DNA from: Methylomonas koyamae
GTDB lineage: Bacteria; Pseudomonadota; Gammaproteobacteria; Methylococcales; Methylomonadaceae
Length of the DNA: 47,864 bases
Reading direction: 5' to 3'
Assembly (NCBI GenBank): GCA_945877625.1
Contig: CAMCSF010000003.1
Coordinates: 1-47,864 of the forward strand
Shown in pieces: positions 37,920 through 47,697 of the stretch. Each line of letters opens with the position of its first letter. The first letter of the stretch is position 1. Under the pieces are notes generated by a model, which saw only the letters and a list, made by a program, of their open reading frames with translations, did no database searches and had not been told where the DNA came from. The translations under genes and the position numbers were made by a program.

Positions 37920-40699
37920 TACACCAACTCCCTGACATTAAGCACCATTAACACCGAGCCATCGCCCATCAAAGCCGAGCCAGAATAAGCGCCCAAACCA
38001 GCCAAAACACCGGTTAATGGTTTCTGAATCACATCAATGGTTTCGTGGAAGTCGTCAACAATCATGCCCATTTGCTCATTGCCGATTCTGACTACCAACA
38101 CGGCAATTTCATCATCGTCATTCACAATCGGTTCAGCCGTCAAATTCAACAGATTATTTAAAGCTTTCAAAGCGACAATATTGCCGCGTAACACGGTGGT
38201 TTTGCTTTGTTTAATGCTGACAATGTCTTTACGAGCAATTCGCACCGTTTCGACCACATTATCCATCGGCACACCAAAAATCTGATTATCCGATTCAATA
38301 ATCATCACTTTAGTCACCGCCATCGACAATGGCAAGGAGATACGAATTTTAGTGCCTTTACCGACTTGGCTTTCTAGCTGGATATTGCCGTTGACCTTTT
38401 CAACCGCAGTACGCACCACATCCATACCAACGCCACGACCGGACAAATCGGACACCACATCAGCGGTCGAAAAACCCGCCGCAAATACCAAATTCACCGC
38501 ATCACGATCAGTCAATCGCTCCAGTGCCGCCTCATCAATAATGCCTTTTTCATAGGCTTTACGTTTCACGATCACCGGATCAATGCCTTTACCGTCATCG
38601 CTAATTTCGATGATGACCTGATCGCCTTCCTGATTAGCGCGAATCGTTAAAGTACCCGTCGCCGATTTACCAGCGGCACGACGTACATCAGGGGTTTCCA
38701 GACCATGATCCAAACTGTTACGAACAATGTGAATCAAAGGATCGGCTAAGGCTTCGATAATATTTTTATCGGCTTCGGTATCTTCACCTTCCAAGACCAA
38801 ATGCACTTCTTTGTCTAATTTGCGCGAAATATCCCGCACCAAGCGTGGGAAACGCTGAAACACAAACGACACCGGCATCATCCGCACTTGCATAATCGCG
38901 TCTTGCATTTCTTCGGCGATCCGATTGATCACCGCATACTGGGCTTTAATTTCCCGCGCTAACTCTCGCACCGCATAATGTTCTTCTGCGCGTTGCGCCA
39001 AATAAGGCAGCGCATTTTTCGACACCACCATTTCGCCGATTAAATTCATCAAGCGATCAATTTTGGTTTGATCCACTTTTAAACTTTTGGCACTGGCAAT
39101 TTCTTCAGGACGGCGGCCAAATTTAGGACCTTCCTCAACTGTGCTAGTTTCTGGCGCAGCAAACGGCTGTTCAATAACAGGCTCAGGCGCTACTTCAATT
39201 AAGGTTGTTAAGCCTAAAGGTGGAACAGGTTTGACCACTTCTGGCTCGATGACCGCTTCAACAACCTCAACCTCAATGGCTTGCCGCGAAGCCAGCCAAT
39301 CTAATAGCGGCTGACTGCTTTCTGTACTCAATGACTGCTCAACCGCAATCTCAATCGCCGCCAGCGCTTGCGTGTCGCCCATCGCTTTACAGCAATTTTG
39401 TAACACACCTGCAACCGCTTTAACCCGACCAAACTGCCAAGAAGCGCCATCATCCAACATCAAAATCTGCTGTTGAGCGGCAAAAATAGCTTCTAAGGCC
39501 GCAGCGTCGTCTTCAGAAATACTCGGCGTTTTTACTGGCTCAGGTTCGACCATCGGCTGTTCAACAATCGCAACAGGTTCAAGCACTGGCGCAGGTTGTT
39601 GCGGTTCTGATTTAAGTACTGGTTTGCTTTCAAGCTTGGCTTGCGGATTTAAAACAGACCAATCAGGCGCGGTCAAACTACGCAGTGATTCGATTAAAAT
39701 CGAAATCGCTTGGTGATTCGGTGGCACCGTATCCAGCAATATAATCAACCAACGCAAGGCTGAAGACAGCCATAAATCGGGATTGCTGAGTTGCAACATG
39801 GTTTCGGCAACTTGGCGTAAGCTTGCCAAATCACCGGCTTCTAATTGCTGTAAAGCCTCGGTAACAAAATCTTCATAGACAGGGCCACCATTGGGATTAC
39901 CTTGCGGAATCACCAAGCCCCAAGGCTGAATTTCAATCAGCTGAATTTGATCGGGGACATAACGAAAATGTTCGATTAACTCTTCGCGTGGCGCGGTGCT
40001 AAGGACATGAAAATCCAACACACAGCGATAAGCATCCAAATCCGCCAACAACGGCAATGCTTCACGAACAACAATTTGCCCCCACAAAGTTTCTGGAGTT
40101 TGTCGGGCGGTAAAAAACGGATCATCACCTTGAAAAAAACAACCTTCAATCGGCGTATAAACCAGCCAATACAAACTATCGCCCGCCACCGCGCGTTGAT
40201 AAGCATCGACCCGCACTGATTCGGCTAAATCAGCCAACGGCAAACTCGCCGCATCCAGTGTCGCTACTGGTGTAATAGCAACTGGTTCGGCACTGGCATC
40301 GGTCAGTATGGCTTGCTTAGCCATTAACACCCGCAACGCTTCGGCTAAGCGATAAGAATCCACCGCACGCTCAGCGGCAATTTTGCCGTCTTGCTCGATT
40401 TCGTCACACAACATCGACACGAAATCCATCGCATCTAGCAATTGATCGGCTAAATGCTGCGAATAAGCCACACGGCCATCGCGTACCGCATCCATCAAAT
40501 CTTCGCCAGCATGCAAGACGCGAGTCATTTCAGGAAAATCAAACAGGCCACTATTACCTTTTAAGGTATGAACCAGCCGGAACAACTCCACCATCAAATG
40601 AGCATCATTAGGGGCTTGCTCCAACTGCATCAGCTTTTCGGCAATACCCTGCAAAAACTCACGCGCTTCCGATAAAAATTGCTCTAACAAGGGATTCAC
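37919..40699 (-). CDS. cheA: Chemotaxis histidine kinase CheA
   Basis: Hpt VHTLKGNSGLF; HATPase RNSLDHGLETP, DDGKGID, GRGVGMDVVRTAVEKVNG; CheW-like C-domain; GTG start overlapping upstream stop (TAGTG). Confidence 0.97.
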   Translation of the reverse strand: MNPLLEQFLSEAREFLQGIAEKLMQLEQAPNDAHLMVELFRLVHTLKGNSGLFDFPEMTRVLHAGEDLMDAVRDGRVAYSQHLADQLLDAMDFVSMLCDEIEQDGKIAAERAVDSYRLAEALRVLMAKQAILTDASAEPVAITPVATLDAASLPLADLAESVRVDAYQRAVAGDSLYWLVYTPIEGCFFQGDDPFFTARQTPETLWGQIVVREALPLLADLDAYRCVLDFHVLSTAPREELIEHFRYVPDQIQLIEIQPWGLVIPQGNPNGGPVYEDFVTEALQQLEAGDLASLRQVAETMLQLSNPDLWLSSALRWLIILLDTVPPNHQAISILIESLRSLTAPDWSVLNPQAKLESKPVLKSEPQQPAPVLEPVAIVEQPMVEPEPVKTPSISEDDAAALEAIFAAQQQILMLDDGASWQFGRVKAVAGVLQNCCKAMGDTQALAAIEIAVEQSLSTESSQPLLDWLASRQAIEVEVVEAVIEPEVVKPVPPLGLTTLIEVAPEPVIEQPFAAPETSTVEEGPKFGRRPEEIASAKSLKVDQTKIDRLMNLIGEMVVSKNALPYLAQRAEEHYAVRELAREIKAQYAVINRIAEEMQDAIMQVRMMPVSFVFQRFPRLVRDISRKLDKEVHLVLEGEDTEADKNIIEALADPLIHIVRNSLDHGLETPDVRRAAGKSATGTLTIRANQEGDQVIIEISDDGKGIDPVIVKRKAYEKGIIDEAALERLTDRDAVNLVFAAGFSTADVVSDLSGRGVGMDVVRTAVEKVNGNIQLESQVGKGTKIRISLPLSMAVTKVMIIESDNQIFGVPMDNVVETVRIARKDIVSIKQSKTTVLRGNIVALKALNNLLNLTAEPIVNDDDEIAVLVVRIGNEQMGMIVDDFHETIDVIQKPLTGVLAGLGAYSGSALMGDGSVLMVLNVRELV

Positions 40700-41067
40700 T
40701 AGCCAGCCTCCCCAAGTAATAAACGAACATGGGTTAATAACTGCAACGGCTTAACTGGCTTCACCAAATAGCCATTCGCGCCAGCTTTGTAAGCGGCAAC
40801 TTGGTCGTTAGCAGCGGCTTCGGTAGACACCATAATCGCCGGCACTTGCGAAATATCTTCGCCGCGTAATTCGCGTAAAAAGCCATAACCATCTAGCTTA
40901 GGCATGTTGACATCGACGATGTATAAATCAAACGATTCAAGCAGGGCTTTTTCCAGCGCTTCAATGCCATTTAAAGCTTCATCAACACTATAACCTGCGG
41001 TTTCGAGGATGTTGCGATGGTACATACGTACAGTGGCAGCATCATCAACTATCAAGATGCGTTTCAT
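40699..41067 (-). CDS. cheY: CheY-like single-domain response regulator
   Basis: RILIVDDAATVRMYHRNILE; DLYIVDVNMPKLDGYGF; GYLVKPVKP. Confidence 0.95.
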   Translation of the reverse strand: MKRILIVDDAATVRMYHRNILETAGYSVDEALNGIEALEKALLESFDLYIVDVNMPKLDGYGFLRELRGEDISQVPAIMVSTEAAANDQVAAYKAGANGYLVKPVKPLQLLTHVRLLLGEAG

Positions 41068-41918
41068 CGCGCCTCCAGAGATTTTTGGTAAACAATTGCT
41101 TGAGGAAATTTGCGTATTTTGTAGATAGACGAAATCCGGCTCATTGATTCAGCATGACCTAAGCAAAGAAAACCGCCAGGACGCAGAGCATCAAAGAAAG
41201 TTTCTGCCGCCGCTTTACGCGACAAATCATCAAAATAAATCAACAAATTACGACAAAAGATTAGGTCGAAATTCCGATAATTACGGGTATCAGCGGGTTC
41301 TGCTAAATTAACGCGGGTAAATTCCACCGCTTCGCGCAAGTCTTGGCAGATTTGATAATCATCACCGACCCGCGAGAAATACTTGATTAACCAAGGCGCT
41401 GGCACATGCATCACCGAACGGGCTGAATAACGACCGACACGGGCTTTATGCAAAATCCCCGTATCAATGTCGGATGAGATAATCTCAACATCCCAATGAT
41501 GAATCCCCGCCCAGCGTTCAAGCAAATACATCGCTACCGTGTAAGGCTCTTCGCCGGATGATGACGGAATACACCAAACCCGAATCGGGCTGTTATCCGC
41601 TTTACGCTTAACAATTTCCGGCAAAATCGATTCGACCATGCACTCAAATTGATATTCCTCGCGCAAGAAATAGGTTTCGTTAACCGTCATTAAATTGGTC
41701 AACAATTGCAATTCTTCGCCCGACACCTGAAAACGCATCATGGTGAAGTAATTACGAAATGTATCGCTGTCAGTCGCTTCAATGCGTTCAATCAAACGTT
41801 TATCAACAAAATAACGCTTGGTTGGCTCAAAACTAATGCCAGTTTTGCGATAAAAATATTCTCTAAACTTCTGAAAATCATCATCACTAATGGTGAGTTT
41901 GGTTTTCTCAGTTTTCAT
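41064..41918 (-). CDS. cheR: Chemotaxis methyltransferase CheR
   Basis: IRVWCIPSSSGEEPYTVAMYL; FDLIFCRNLLIYFD; LGHAESM. Confidence 0.97.
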   Translation of the reverse strand: MKTEKTKLTISDDDFQKFREYFYRKTGISFEPTKRYFVDKRLIERIEATDSDTFRNYFTMMRFQVSGEELQLLTNLMTVNETYFLREEYQFECMVESILPEIVKRKADNSPIRVWCIPSSSGEEPYTVAMYLLERWAGIHHWDVEIISSDIDTGILHKARVGRYSARSVMHVPAPWLIKYFSRVGDDYQICQDLREAVEFTRVNLAEPADTRNYRNFDLIFCRNLLIYFDDLSRKAAAETFFDALRPGGFLCLGHAESMSRISSIYKIRKFPQAIVYQKSLEAR

Positions 41919-42531
41919 TAATTCGTCTCAATGCCAAATCAGCGGCGAACTGAATATAAGGCTCATCGCTAAACCGCGCTTTGAGTTGAGCTAAGGGTTC
42001 GAGCGCCGCTTGGCTACCGACTTCGCCTAATAAATCGACTGCTGTAGCACAGACATTGACATGAGCATCGTTGCTAATCACATCAATTAACCAACCTTCC
42101 ACTTCGGGATGGCATAAAGATTCCAAGACATTGACAGTGAAAATCCGCACATCAGGATCAGCATCGGCCAATAAACCCAGCATAATCGGCGCAACTTCAT
42201 CGGGCATTTGCTTCATCGCTTCCACCACTTCATTACGCAAAGCCGCATCTTCACTGCGCAAGCACTCGACCATACCAGCCACCGCGTCAGGATCACCTAA
42301 GCGGGTTAAGCTGGTTAATATCACTTCGCGTACTGATTGTGATTGCTCGACCTTTAATCGCTCCATCAAATCAACCGCATAGCCTGGCAAATCTGCCAAA
42401 TCACGAGCCGCCCAACGGCGAACGCTGGCATCATCCGACTCAAGCTCCGCTAATAAAGTACGGCTATCGCGCACCGGCTCAGCTTGATTTTCAGCAATCG
42501 CTTCACTGCTATTCTTTTTGACAAATGCCAT
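41908..42531 (-). CDS. HEAT-repeat protein of the chemosensory cluster
   Basis: Tandem helical repeats (DDASVRRWAARDLADL; LRNEVVEAMKQMPDEVAPIMLGLLADADPDVRIFTVNVLESL). Confidence 0.88.
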   Translation of the reverse strand: MAFVKKNSSEAIAENQAEPVRDSRTLLAELESDDASVRRWAARDLADLPGYAVDLMERLKVEQSQSVREVILTSLTRLGDPDAVAGMVECLRSEDAALRNEVVEAMKQMPDEVAPIMLGLLADADPDVRIFTVNVLESLCHPEVEGWLIDVISNDAHVNVCATAVDLLGEVGSQAALEPLAQLKARFSDEPYIQFAADLALRRINEN

Positions 42532-42544
42532 TGATAAACTCCCG

Positions 42545-43633
42545 TTATCGCCCAGCCCAAACCGTCAGCTGTTTAGCGACTTTCGCCGCATCCAACACCA
42601 AATTTGCGCCACCTTTTTTAATTAATTCAGCCGGCATCCCAAACACCACGCAGGATTCTTGGGATTCAGCAATCGTGCGTCCGCCGCGTTTTTTAATTTC
42701 GGTAAAGGCATCAGAACCATCATTGCCCATGCCGGTTAACATCACAGCAATTACATTGGCGGGATCGAAATGTTCCAATACCGAACGTCCCAATAATTCC
42801 ACCGAAGGATGCCAGAGAAATTCGGCTGATTCGGGTTTTGGTAATACCGTTAATTTACCCGCCCGATTGACTAACACCATATCGGCGCCGCCTTTGGCGA
42901 TATAAATCATCCCCGGTTGCAACACCATCGGCGATGCTGCCTCAACCACGTCCAAAGCACAGACCTGATTTAAACGGTCGGCGAACGAGCGAGTAAATGC
43001 CGCCGGCATGTGTTGCGCTACTAACACGGGAAAAGGAAAATCAGCCGGCAATTGCGGCAAAATATCTTCCAAGGTTCTAGGACCACCAGTTGAAACGCCG
43101 ATAATCACCAAGCCATCAGTGTTAGTGAAACCGCTGCGAGAACTAATCGAACCACGCGCCGCGACCTTTTCTCGGTCATCACGCATTTGTTTGACTAAGC
43201 CGGTAATCGCAGGCGACTTGGCCTTAATCTTAGCTCTGGCTGCCGAACGGACTTTGCTGATTAATTCAGCTTTTACCTCTTCCATCGACAAGGAAATGGT
43301 ACCGCCGGGTTTAGCAACATAATCAACCGCGCCTAAATTCAAGGCTTCAAAAGTTGCTAAAGCGCCCTGCTCGGTCAGTGATGACACCATCACCACCGGC
43401 ACTGGCCGCTCTGCCATGATTAATGACAAAGCGGTCAGACCGTCCATTTCTGGCATGTTGATGTCTAAGGTCACAACATCCGGTTGGAAGTCGCGGTTTT
43501 CCGCGACTGCCTCTTGGCCATTTCTCGCTTGGCGTATTTGAAACCCGCCAACAGACTCAAATACTTGTGTTAACTGGCGGCGCATTAACGCCGAGTCATC
43601 AACAATCAGTAACTTGGTCACACCGTCTCCCAT
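42545..43633 (-). CDS. cheB: Chemotaxis methylesterase CheB
   Basis: REC (DVVTLDINMPEMDGL) plus CheB catalytic domain (IGVSTGGPRTLEDILPQLP; QHMPAAFTRSFADRL; LTGMGNDGSDA). Confidence 0.97.
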   Translation of the reverse strand: MGDGVTKLLIVDDSALMRRQLTQVFESVGGFQIRQARNGQEAVAENRDFQPDVVTLDINMPEMDGLTALSLIMAERPVPVVMVSSLTEQGALATFEALNLGAVDYVAKPGGTISLSMEEVKAELISKVRSAARAKIKAKSPAITGLVKQMRDDREKVAARGSISSRSGFTNTDGLVIIGVSTGGPRTLEDILPQLPADFPFPVLVAQHMPAAFTRSFADRLNQVCALDVVEAASPMVLQPGMIYIAKGGADMVLVNRAGKLTVLPKPESAEFLWHPSVELLGRSVLEHFDPANVIAVMLTGMGNDGSDAFTEIKKRGGRTIAESQESCVVFGMPAELIKKGGANLVLDAAKVAKQLTVWAGR

Positions 43634-45189
43634 TCGCCACTGCTAATTTTGCTCAACTCATCGCTGTCAATCAGATAAGCGGTTTCAATTAACTGCACCA
43701 TACGTTTTTGTTTTTCCATATTCGCCATCCGCGCCAACAAGCGACCTTGTTCGCTGGATAATTGTGGCGATGGTTCAATCAAGGATTTCGGAATTTTCAA
43801 CACTTCAGCAACATGGTCAACAATAAAACCGGTGCGAACATCGGCAATCATAAACACCATAATCCGCTGTCTATCGGTGCGTGCCAATTTCTCCAAGCCT
43901 AAGCGAGCGCGTAAATCAATCACCGGTAACACAGTCCCGCGCAGATTAATTACCCCTTCGACAGAACCCGGTGCTTTCGGCACATGAATCAACTCATCAG
44001 GCACGCGGACAATTTCTTGTACGTTATTAATCTCGACGCCAAATTCTTCTTTACCGAGATGGAAAACCACCACCTGCTCTTCGTCATCAACGCTGTCATC
44101 GAGCTCGGCGTTATTGTCGATGTCTTGATAGCTATCACTCACAGTATTCAAAGCCTCTTTAATCGCAGAATGATCAAACAAGTTACGCGCCGTAACAATA
44201 GACACCAAACGCTTGCCATCGTCTAAGCGACAAATCTCAGCAATGTCAGCCAGATTGCCTTCGCTGGCTAATAACACCGGCATCGGATCAACCAAATTTT
44301 TCGGCACACGCAACACTTCGCTAACCGCATCGACCGCCAAACCGACTTCTGCACCGCCCAAACTTAACACCACAATTCGGCTTTTTTCATCCAAATCACG
44401 ATCCGATAAGTCAAACAAACGCCGTAAATCGACTAATGGCAACAAACGGCTACGCAAGGTAATCAAACCCAAAACGTGCGGGGCTGAATGCGGGACATGA
44501 ACCACGGTATCAGGTACTTGAATGATTTCTTGCACATCATCAATCGAAATCGCGTATTCCTGACCAGCCACATCAAAGCTAACTAATTGCAATTCATCAC
44601 TGTCTTGCTCGTCGCTGTCAGCGCTATTGGTATCGATGGCCATATTAGCCGCTAAATTGCTGGTTTTCGCTAAAGCAGCAATTTGGGCAAATTCACGGTG
44701 AATCAGCTTTTCAAAATCCAGCACCATAATCATGCTGTGACCACCGACATTGTTAATAATGCCGGTCAACAAATCGCTATCAACGGTGCTGCGAATCGCA
44801 TCAACGTCTTCGATTTGGTTGATATTAACTTCCACCACGCTGGAGACTTGATCAACCACAAAGCCTAAAGGCTGGCCGACATCAATTACCACTGCACGGG
44901 TCGAATCATCATGTACCCGCTCAGCAAAGCCAAACAAGCGACGCAATGACACAATCGGCAATACCTTGCCGCGCAAATTAGCCAAACCATCTAAAGTAGG
45001 CGGCGCTAAAGGTACGCGCACCACCTCGGGTAAACGGATAATTTCCTGAACCGGCGCCATATCCACAGCAAACACTTCGTTATCGGCAATAAAAGTCACA
45101 AATTGCCGAGTGTCAGAGGCCAATTCTTCAAAACCATCCTCACTCAAGCTGGCCTGATCGGCCTGCTGTTCTAGTGTATCGGTAGTCAT
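43618..45189 (-). CDS. Triple-domain CheW adaptor (three tandem CheW domains)
   Basis: Three units each with VQEIIxxP...LGLxxLRxxxLPxxxLRxxF/L pattern (RLPEVVRVPLAPPTLDGLANLRGKVLPIVSLRRLFGF; QVPDTVVHVPHSAPHVLGLITLRSRLLPLVDLRRLFDL; RVPDELIHVPKAPGSVEGVINLRGTVLPVIDLRARLGL). Confidence 0.96.
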   Translation of the reverse strand: MTTDTLEQQADQASLSEDGFEELASDTRQFVTFIADNEVFAVDMAPVQEIIRLPEVVRVPLAPPTLDGLANLRGKVLPIVSLRRLFGFAERVHDDSTRAVVIDVGQPLGFVVDQVSSVVEVNINQIEDVDAIRSTVDSDLLTGIINNVGGHSMIMVLDFEKLIHREFAQIAALAKTSNLAANMAIDTNSADSDEQDSDELQLVSFDVAGQEYAISIDDVQEIIQVPDTVVHVPHSAPHVLGLITLRSRLLPLVDLRRLFDLSDRDLDEKSRIVVLSLGGAEVGLAVDAVSEVLRVPKNLVDPMPVLLASEGNLADIAEICRLDDGKRLVSIVTARNLFDHSAIKEALNTVSDSYQDIDNNAELDDSVDDEEQVVVFHLGKEEFGVEINNVQEIVRVPDELIHVPKAPGSVEGVINLRGTVLPVIDLRARLGLEKLARTDRQRIMVFMIADVRTGFIVDHVAEVLKIPKSLIEPSPQLSSEQGRLLARMANMEKQKRMVQLIETAYLIDSDELSKISSGEWETV

Positions 45190-45200
45190 AATCGCTCCCC

Positions 45201-47123
45201 TTAGGCTGCGCTTTGCAATTCGTCAGCAAGTGATGAAATCTCTTCAATCGCAGAAGCCAATTCTTCAGCACCTTTGGATTGTTGTACCGCAGCCGCAGCC
45301 GCTTCGTTAACCGCTTTTTCAGCTTCTTGTGCAGCAGTAGAAATTTGCTCGACACCTTTTTTGGCTTGACCAATCGCAGCGGCAATTTCGACAGAGGCAT
45401 TCAAAATCGCTTGGGTGCCGTTATCCACTTCAACCACGTTAGCTTCGATTTCGTTCAGATTAGCGGTTGAAACTTTTGCTTGTTCAACTTCGGTAACTGC
45501 CGCTTCGACAATTTGTGCCAAGTCAGTGCTCACCGCAAAAATTTGATCTTGTACCGCTTTGACCATGTCTTTAATGCGATCAGCATTTTCAGCTGAATCA
45601 CGGGCCAAATTACGAATGTCGTTAGATACCACCACAAAGCCTTTACCAAACTCACCGGCACGCGCAGCCTCGATGGCGCCGTTAACCGCTAATAAGTTGG
45701 TTTGAATTGAAACTGTCGCAATCGCTTCAACGATTTTGTCGATGCGGCGAGCAACCAACTCAAGGTCTTTGACTTGTTTAATGCTTTGCTGAGTGCCTAG
45801 AACTGAGGAAGAAATACCATCAATCAATTCATCAACCGAAGTTTTGTTAGTCGCTAACAAACCTTGCACACCACGCAGTTTTTCAGCACTGATAGTCGCT
45901 CTGTCTTGAGCCACTTCAATACCTTTCTCGATTTGGTTAACCGCTGCCGCTGATTCTTCACTGGCTGCTGCTGCAGTTTGTGCGCCTTTACGGATTTGTT
46001 CCAACGCCGCCATGATTTGCGCGCTGGCACGGTTAATTTCTTGCACCGCTGACGACAATTCTTCAGCAGATGACGCCACTTCTTCGGCGCTTTTCGCTAC
46101 GTCAGTGGAGTTTTTCAAATCTTCGGCTAATTCAGATAAAGCTTGTGCCGCTTGCTCTGATTCAGCCAAGGCTTGCGCTTGTTCTTCAACAGTTTTGGTT
46201 GATTCTTCCGCCGCCGCTGATTGTTCAACTGAAGCTGAAGCAATGTCTTCAGAACCTTTCAAAGCTTGTTGTGCAGCCGCTTCTGATTGTTTAGCGCCAG
46301 CAGCAATTTCAACAATACCTTTTACAACATCAACTACGTCGATGCGGATTTGTTCCAACTGTTGAGTAATGATTTTGCCTTTCGCTACCTCACCTTCAAC
46401 GGTTTGTGCTGATTCGTTAATACCGTCAGAAATGACTTTAACGTCTTGTTGGATTTGCCCCACCAAGTCTTGAATTTGTTTGGCGCTTTTTTCAGAAGTT
46501 TCCGCCAAAGTCCGCACTTCGTCAGCAACCACCGCAAAACCACGACCATGACGGCCAGCGCGCGCTGCTTCAATCGCCGCGTTCAAAGCCAATAAGTTAG
46601 TTTGGTCAGCAATACGCGCCACGGCTTTAACGATGTCGCCGATATTGGCCGCTTGTTGCTCCAATTCTTCAACCATTTTGACTGAAGCGACTTGGCGTTG
46701 CGCTGCAACACCGACATTGGTAATCAAACCCGCGACATCAGCTGAGGTTTTGACAATTAAAGCTTGAGAAGCTTCGCCTTTAGTTTGGCTAATATCTGCA
46801 TTTTGTAACTGTAAAGCGATGGCGCCTGTGACTTGATTAAAGGCCGCTAATGATTCTTGCGCCGCGCCTGATGCTTCTTCAGCACCGGTGGCGATTTGAT
46901 CAGAGGCGCGTTTTAATTCTTCTGCAGCTGAGGCCGCTTCGTTAATACCCGATGACAACTGCGCAGTGGCGGCAGCAATTCGCTCAGCAGCTTGCTGTTG
47001 TTTGGCTAAAGTTCTAGCACGTTTGCGCTGAGCATCCGCTTCGCGAGAGGTTGCGGCGTTGGTTTTACCGGTATCGACTGCTTGATAGCTAGTAGTAGCA
47101 GTTGGTTTTTTAACGATGGCCAT
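45201..47123 (-). CDS. Soluble double-signalling-tip chemoreceptor (DosM-like)
   Basis: No TM or recognisable sensor domain; two MCP tips ([37 protein letters not shown] and [37 protein letters not shown]); aggag RBS before MAIVKK. Confidence 0.93.
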   Translation of the reverse strand: MAIVKKPTATTSYQAVDTGKTNAATSREADAQRKRARTLAKQQQAAERIAAATAQLSSGINEAASAAEELKRASDQIATGAEEASGAAQESLAAFNQVTGAIALQLQNADISQTKGEASQALIVKTSADVAGLITNVGVAAQRQVASVKMVEELEQQAANIGDIVKAVARIADQTNLLALNAAIEAARAGRHGRGFAVVADEVRTLAETSEKSAKQIQDLVGQIQQDVKVISDGINESAQTVEGEVAKGKIITQQLEQIRIDVVDVVKGIVEIAAGAKQSEAAAQQALKGSEDIASASVEQSAAAEESTKTVEEQAQALAESEQAAQALSELAEDLKNSTDVAKSAEEVASSAEELSSAVQEINRASAQIMAALEQIRKGAQTAAAASEESAAAVNQIEKGIEVAQDRATISAEKLRGVQGLLATNKTSVDELIDGISSSVLGTQQSIKQVKDLELVARRIDKIVEAIATVSIQTNLLAVNGAIEAARAGEFGKGFVVVSNDIRNLARDSAENADRIKDMVKAVQDQIFAVSTDLAQIVEAAVTEVEQAKVSTANLNEIEANVVEVDNGTQAILNASVEIAAAIGQAKKGVEQISTAAQEAEKAVNEAAAAAVQQSKGAEELASAIEEISSLADELQSAA

Positions 47124-47408
47124 GAAACAGCTCCTTTTTTTAATAATTAATGAACACAATAAAAAACCCGAGTCAACGGGAGGCCACCGAACCAAATAAA
47201 AAGTCAGTTAGTGGAAAAAATTACTTTTGTAGTTTTCCACGATTCTTCAATTTCCGAATGCTTAATTAGGGGGGCTTTTTCAGCTCTATTCAAAAAAACC
47301 GCATATCCACTGAGTTTTTTTGTGTTTTTTAACAGAGGTTACGCAGTATTTATGATCTTGATGCGATCAACTCTGGCAAAGTCGCCTTAGCGTTTTGAAT
47401 CACTTTTC

Positions 47409-47490
47409 TTTGTCATCCCGTTAGGGAACGCTTGATTTTAAAGGTATTGAATCCCTTAGAGGCTGAGGGATTCCTAACGGAATGACAAAA
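47409..47490. repeat. Nested inverted repeat (MITE/terminator-like)
   Basis: TTTGTCATCCCGTTAGGGAA ... TTCCTAACGGAATGACAAA with inner AATCCCT/AGGGATT. Confidence 0.75.
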
Positions 47491-47651
47491 CAAAATGTTA
47501 AGGCAGTTAAATAAAGGACTGATTTTTTAAAGCCCTATGGCGTTTAAACCAAAATAGTCACGGATGTTACGCAACGCTAACAACGGCTAGCGAAACTGAT
47601 TCTACCTCTGCATAACGTCTACCTAATTAAAACCTTGTCGTTACCGCGAAG

Positions 47652-47697
47652 GCGGGAATGACGGCCATATCCAAAAATGAATGAAATTCCTGCATAA
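47652..47697. repeat. Second copy of the 46-nt dispersed repeat also at 30934-30979
   Basis: gcgggaatgacggccatatccaaaaatgaatgaaattcctgcataa, about 39/46 identical by eye to 30934-30979. Confidence 0.8.

Noticed and set aside
46012-46365. Plus-strand ORF of 117 aa opposite the double-tip receptor
   Set aside because: Antisense shadow of a coiled-coil gene with biased codons; Ser/Ala/Cys-rich with no family resemblance
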